Shown here: in pieces, positions 12,807-15,721 of the stretch
Position numbering within the stretch: position 1 is the first letter of the stretch
Layout: each line of letters starts with the position of its first letter
Translations under genes and position numbers: made by a program
DNA from: an uncultured Rickettsiales bacterium
GTDB taxonomy: Bacteria; Pseudomonadota; Alphaproteobacteria; Rickettsiales; UBA998
Length of the DNA: 15,721 bases
Assembly: GCA_937982385.1 (NCBI GenBank)
Contig: CALJMC010000060.1
Location: forward strand, 1-15,721
Direction: 5' to 3'
The notes under the pieces: generated by a model
Databases searched by the model: none
Seen by the model: only the letters and a program-made list of their open reading frames with translations
What the model was told of the DNA's origin: nothing

Positions 12807-12840
12807 ATAATATCAGATGAAGATGACAGTTTTGTGACGA
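12807..12840 (-). promoter_or_regulatory. Candidate Pho-box promoter of the 12304-12768 gene
   Basis: On the minus strand 12840-12823 reads TCGTCAC-AAAA-CTGTCAT (12 of 14 half-site matches, AT-rich spacer). Ten bases later comes TATTAT (12812-12807). Box, spacing and -10 repeat the layout at 2975-3008. The site is in the 79-base gap after the pseudopilin gene, so the gene need not depend on the hpt operon. Confidence 0.68.
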
Positions 12841-12847
12841 CTGAGCT

Positions 12848-13639
12848 TTAAAACGCTTTCACAAATTTGATGTGGCATAGAGAGCTTGTGTCATCTAAAT
12901 CATAATTGATGGAGGGGTCTTCGAGGTCAGAGCTTTCAGCGCAACTAGCATCACCTCTCCATAGGCGCCCTGAGTTGGGCATGCCATCATCCATTTTTTT
13001 GTCTAGGTTCCATATTTCTTCAGCAGTAAAAAATCCAATGGTGGAATAGTAGCTGGAATGTTGTGCACCAACATACCATACGTTTCCCCAGTCGAGGTCA
13101 AGGTTAGTACAGACTGCATTGGTGCCAAAACACGGATGTTCTACGCTCCAGCCAGCGCCAGATGCTTTGGAGGTGGGAACATTTTCGCCAATAACGGCAT
13201 GGTAAGGTGCTGTCGTGCCGTCTGAACCAGAGAACGTTCCAGAAATCAATCCTGCATTAGCGAGATGTTGCCAGAAACGGAGATTTTCAATAATGGTAAA
13301 GCCATTGTCATTAATGTCTTCGAGTTCCCCGTCGCCATTTCCGTTGCAAGTTTCTGTGCCCGTGGATTCTATTTGTCCGCAATCATTGCCGATGCCATCT
13401 CCTCCATCAGCTGCACCCCAAAATGCTGTGGCGTTCTTTAGATCGCCCGGAAGCCCTAGATATTTGTCACGGAAGGTCATCACGGCAGTTTGATATTGCG
13501 AATATTCTGTTGTAATGGCTCTGAGTTCTGCCGCACGAATCATGGATGAGCCTGCGACGATGCCGCCAGCAATGAGGCCGATGATGACGAGTACGATAGA
13601 GAGTTCGAGCAGTGAGAATGCTTTGTTCATGTCGTTCAT
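12848..13639 (-). CDS. Pseudopilin-like protein with class III signal and six cysteines
   Basis: The 263-residue product begins MNDMNKA then FSLLELSIVLVIIGLIAGG: a prepilin signal with Ala before the cleaved Phe8 and Glu at mature position 5. The periplasmic part has an EYSQYQTAVMTFRDKYLGLPGD segment typical of large alphaproteobacterial pseudopilins, an Asn/Asp/Gly-rich stretch (about 79-112) that could bind calcium, and six cysteines (87, 98, 170, 177, 233, 255) that could make three disulfides. Larger than GspG-type major pseudopilins (about 140), it resembles minor or specialised subunits. The ATG at 13639 or 13630 may be the start; neither has a clear ribosome site. It lies 26 bases after hpt in the same direction. 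A near-identical N-terminus occurs at 1-92. No secretion machinery genes are in the window. Confidence 0.85.
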   Translation of the reverse strand: MNDMNKAFSLLELSIVLVIIGLIAGGIVAGSSMIRAAELRAITTEYSQYQTAVMTFRDKYLGLPGDLKNATAFWGAADGGDGIGNDCGQIESTGTETCNGNGDGELEDINDNGFTIIENLRFWQHLANAGLISGTFSGSDGTTAPYHAVIGENVPTSKASGAGWSVEHPCFGTNAVCTNLDLDWGNVWYVGAQHSSYYSTIGFFTAEEIWNLDKKMDDGMPNSGRLWRGDASCAESSDLEDPSINYDLDDTSSLCHIKFVKAF

Positions 13640-13665
13640 TCTAGCTATTAAATATTAATAAACTA

Positions 13666-14211
13666 TTAAGCTTCCAGCACGCCAATATATGGCAATTCAC
13701 GATATTTATTGGCATGGTCTAGGCCGTAGCCGATTACGAATTCGTCGGGGACGGTGATGCCTACATAATCGGGGGTGATGTCTACGCCCTCAGCACGTTT
13801 GGAGGGCTTTTCGAGCAATACGCAGATATGGGCGGATTCAGCACCGCGCTCTTTGAGCAAGTTGGTGGCATAGGTGAGGGTATTGCCAGATTCCAAGATG
13901 TCATCAATGATGATAACATGCTTGCCGGATACATCTTCATTCAGGTCGCGATTGACGGTCACTTCTCCGTTCGATTCGGTGTTTTTCCCATAGCTAGAGA
14001 GCGTCATGAAATCAATTTCTGGGTTGCAGCCTTCATTATGGAGGGCGCGCACGAGGTCGGCGGCGAACACAAAACTTCCTTTGAGGAGTGCGACAATCAT
14101 GAGGTTGTCCATACCGCGATGATCTTCTGCAATGGCAGAGGCGAGGCGTTTTACCTGTATGTCGATTTCAGCGGCACTATAGAGGAGTCTAATGTTTGAA
14201 AGGTCTGTCAT
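13666..14211 (-). CDS. hpt: Hypoxanthine phosphoribosyltransferase
   Basis: The 181-residue product salvages hypoxanthine (and often guanine) to IMP/GMP using PRPP in the cytosol. It shows LLKGSFVFAADLVRAL near the N-terminus, the PRPP-binding loop VIIIDDILESGNTL, the flexible-loop Ser-Tyr in TLSSYG, and the purine-binding end YVGITVPDEFVIGYGLDHANKYRELPYIGVL. Length is normal for bacterial Hpt. I chose ATG 14211, which has a strong ribosome site (AAAGGAG, 8 bases upstream); the longer start at 14277 would overlap the upstream gene. The stop of the zinc-ribbon gene is 22 bases upstream, so the two form an operon, perhaps continuing into the pseudopilin gene. Confidence 0.96.
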   Translation of the reverse strand: MTDLSNIRLLYSAAEIDIQVKRLASAIAEDHRGMDNLMIVALLKGSFVFAADLVRALHNEGCNPEIDFMTLSSYGKNTESNGEVTVNRDLNEDVSGKHVIIIDDILESGNTLTYATNLLKERGAESAHICVLLEKPSKRAEGVDITPDYVGITVPDEFVIGYGLDHANKYRELPYIGVLEA

Positions 14212-14233
14212 GGTGAGCACTCCTTTGTGGATG

Positions 14234-15142
14234 TTATTCTCTGTCTGATAATTCCAGTTTGTTGCCGATTTCAACAATCAATGCATGGTCTTTGCTGAGG
14301 GCGCTGCCATCGAATTCTTCGGAGAAATGGAACGGCTCACCATATTTTAAGGTGCCGTCCAGTTTACCTTCGCGAATTTTAATGGTTTTACCTTTTGCAT
14401 CGACAATACGCATGCGTAATGTTGGGAATGCTTTTTCTTCTGGCACAGTATTCACCAGCGCACCTTTAATTTGATAACGTGTTTTGTTATACATTGGGAT
14501 TTTATTATATTCGAGTTTAGCGAGCATAATCCCGTTAGTATCAAGATATCCCATGGAGTTGTAGATGCTGTTGGCTAAGCCGGATGAATTGCGAAGGCTG
14601 TGATGCCAGCTGAATAATGCGGTGGCGACGAAGAGCAATGTCATGGCAATGCTGCCAATAATAAGGAATAGGGTGAAGCGGCTTTTCTTGGCTGCGCCTT
14701 TTCCCATATTTGCTTTTTTAGGGTTAATATCGTCAATTTTAGCCAGAGCAGCGGCTTCTTTGAGTGACTTTGCCATAGTAACGGCATCATTTTCTTCGTC
14801 GTCGGCGTCATCGTCCTCGGGAGTGTTTTTAGCGTCGTCCTCAGCCTTTGTTTCAGAGGCGTCTTCTTTTACTTCTTCAGTGGGCTCTTGAGGTGGTTTT
14901 TCTGTAGCCTCTTCAGCTTCTATTTTAGCGACACTATCATCTTCGACTGGTTCTGCAATAGGTGCTTCAGTGGGTGCTTCTGTAGTCGCAGAAGGCTCTT
15001 CTGTGGTGACTAAATGCTCAGGAGTTGCAAGCCATTCATGCTTGCATTTGGCGCAGCGTACCGTCCTACCTTCTTCAGGTATGGCAGCAGCAGGGACTTT
15101 AAAACCCGCATCACATTCTGGGCATACTAGTTTTGTTGTCAT
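14234..15142 (-). CDS. MJ0042-type zinc-ribbon membrane protein with DUF3426-like C-terminal domain
   Basis: The 302-residue protein begins with a zinc ribbon, CPEC at 7-10 and CAKC at 30-33, of the MJ0042 family common in alphaproteobacteria. A long acidic, low-complexity linker follows (about 45-120, rich in Glu, Asp, Pro, Thr), then a basic patch (142-155), one membrane helix (156-178, FTLFLIIGSIAMTLLFVATALF) and a beta-rich extracytoplasmic domain (about 205-300) of the DUF3426 type. The zinc ribbon would face the cytoplasm. The role of the family is not established; genes of this type often stand next to ftsE-ftsX, as here, where ftsE is divergent. The ATG at 15142 has a ribosome site (AGGA, 7 bases upstream). 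It is the first gene of the operon with hpt. Confidence 0.88.
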   Translation of the reverse strand: MTTKLVCPECDAGFKVPAAAIPEEGRTVRCAKCKHEWLATPEHLVTTEEPSATTEAPTEAPIAEPVEDDSVAKIEAEEATEKPPQEPTEEVKEDASETKAEDDAKNTPEDDDADDEENDAVTMAKSLKEAAALAKIDDINPKKANMGKGAAKKSRFTLFLIIGSIAMTLLFVATALFSWHHSLRNSSGLANSIYNSMGYLDTNGIMLAKLEYNKIPMYNKTRYQIKGALVNTVPEEKAFPTLRMRIVDAKGKTIKIREGKLDGTLKYGEPFHFSEEFDGSALSKDHALIVEIGNKLELSDRE

Positions 15143-15162
15143 AGATTCCTCATTCGTGCCAT

Positions 15163-15190
15163 ATCATAGAGGCTTATACGCTTGTGTAAA
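15163..15190 (-). promoter_or_regulatory. Promoter of the zinc-ribbon-hpt operon
   Basis: The minus strand has TTTACA (15190-15185), 16 bases, TATGAT (15168-15163). The predicted start lies about 14 bases before the ATG at 15142. It is back to back with the ftsE promoter candidate at 15196-15225. Confidence 0.6.
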
Positions 15191-15195
15191 AGCCT

Positions 15196-15225
15196 TTGTG
15201 CTTTGAAATGCAATTTTACGATAAT
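15196..15225 (+). promoter_or_regulatory. Candidate promoter of ftsE
   Basis: TTGTGC (15196-15201), 18 bases, GATAAT (15220-15225). The leader of about 45 bases after it contains three copies of a TTGCAA/GCAAC-type motif (15229-15257), which could form a small hairpin or be an operator. Confidence 0.45.
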
Positions 15226-15276
15226 TTGTTGCAAAGATGGTTGCAACTCACCGCAACAGTGCTTAGATTGGGCGCC

Positions 15277-15721
15277 ATGATTACATGCTATAATTTATCG
15301 TTGGAATATATCGAGGGCAAGAAGGTTTTGCGCGATATATCCCTCAAAATCCCGGAAGGGTCGTTTCATTTCCTGACTGGTTCCAGTGGGGCGGGTAAGT
15401 CGTCGTTGATGTATGTGTTATCGCTTAGCATGAGGCATACGAGTGGTAAGCTGAAGATGTTTGGTAAAGATATTGCTGAATTGCCTGAGTCTGAACTTCC
15501 TGGGTTGCGTTCACAAATTGGTGTAGTGCGTCAGGACTTTCAGTTGCTCGACCATCTCAGCGTTGCTGAAAATGTTGGGTTGCCGCTTAAAGTTTCGGGG
15601 CAAGATTCCAAGTTGATTAAACGTAAAGTTGAAGAAATGCTCGACTGGATAGGGCTGGGCGATTGCTATGAAGAACGCCCCAACACGCTCTCAGGTGGTC
15701 AGCAGCAACGTGTGGCGATTG
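15277..15721 (+). CDS. ftsE: Cell division ATP-binding protein FtsE, N-terminal part (cut by window edge)
   Basis: The first 148 residues are present. They are an ABC ATPase domain with EGSFHFLTGSSGAGKSSL around Walker A (35-42), a Q-loop glutamine in VRQDFQLL (Gln86) and the signature LSGGQQQRVAI (138-148). The GSFHFLTG stretch and the DFQLLDHLSVAENV segment are characteristic of FtsE. With FtsX it forms a membrane complex that activates peptidoglycan hydrolases at the division site. The ATG at 15277 matches the usual family start; no good Shine-Dalgarno is present. Walker B and the switch histidine lie beyond the window. ftsX is expected next on the plus strand. Confidence 0.93.
   Translation, partial: MITCYNLSLEYIEGKKVLRDISLKIPEGSFHFLTGSSGAGKSSLMYVLSLSMRHTSGKLKMFGKDIAELPESELPGLRSQIGVVRQDFQLLDHLSVAENVGLPLKVSGQDSKLIKRKVEEMLDWIGLGDCYEERPNTLSGGQQQRVAI

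Noticed and set aside
2991..12840. The Pho-box-like sites as decayed ends of the TGTCA/TGACA repeats
   Set aside because: They share ATGACAG with the repeat ends, but also share the second half-site and a fixed distance to -10 hexamers, which the repeats lack. The overlap in sequence remains a caution.

Overview
The window comes from an alphaproteobacterium of moderate GC content. The signs are a C4-pathway 5-aminolevulinate synthase, a Cox15-type heme A synthase, an alphaproteobacterial-style AddB, a phasin, and a zinc-ribbon (MJ0042-type) gene placed divergently from ftsE. Intergenic gaps carry palindromic repeats ending in TGTCA/TGACA. I cannot fix the order from sequence alone. Most genes lie on the minus strand; addB, phasin, ftsE and a candidate small RNA are on the plus strand.

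Layout, left to right. A truncated pseudopilin start (1-92) follows typA/bipA (169-1998) on the minus strand. Next come a tandem-repeat protein of unknown function (2184-2942) and a RepA/RecA-like AAA ATPase with an unrecognised N-terminal half (3019-4716). A 585-base stretch without a protein gene (4717-5301) holds palindromes, a promoter, a perfect 27-bp inverted repeat, a Pho-box promoter and a structured RNA ending in a hairpin. addB (5302-8283) and phasin (8360-9109) follow. Convergent to these is a heme operon, ctaA then hemA (11567 down to 9245). Upstream of it are two small paralogous unknown genes (11599-12171 and 12304-12768), a pseudopilin (12848-13639), hpt (13666-14211) and a zinc-ribbon membrane protein (14234-15142). 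The start of ftsE runs off the right edge.

The most interesting signal is a candidate phosphate-starvation regulon. Four sites resemble the PhoB box (two CTGTCAT-like half-sites, 11-bp period). Three of them sit exactly 10 bp upstream of a -10-like hexamer (TATGAT, TATTAT, TATACA), which is the classical architecture of PhoB-activated promoters. Three sites lie in front of the three unknown genes. The fourth lies in front of the structured RNA at about 5082-5238. The two small unknown proteins are clear paralogs of each other. The 252-residue protein is an internal duplication and may share the same C-terminal motif. Together these suggest an undescribed PhoB-controlled gene family plus a PhoB-controlled small RNA. 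The motif matches and spacings are read directly from the sequence; regulation by PhoB is inference.

Other points: the first enzyme of heme synthesis and heme A synthase are encoded by overlapping genes; ctaA may be transcribed as a leaderless mRNA; the phasin carries a histone H1-like basic tail at its N-terminus; addB is not followed by addA.
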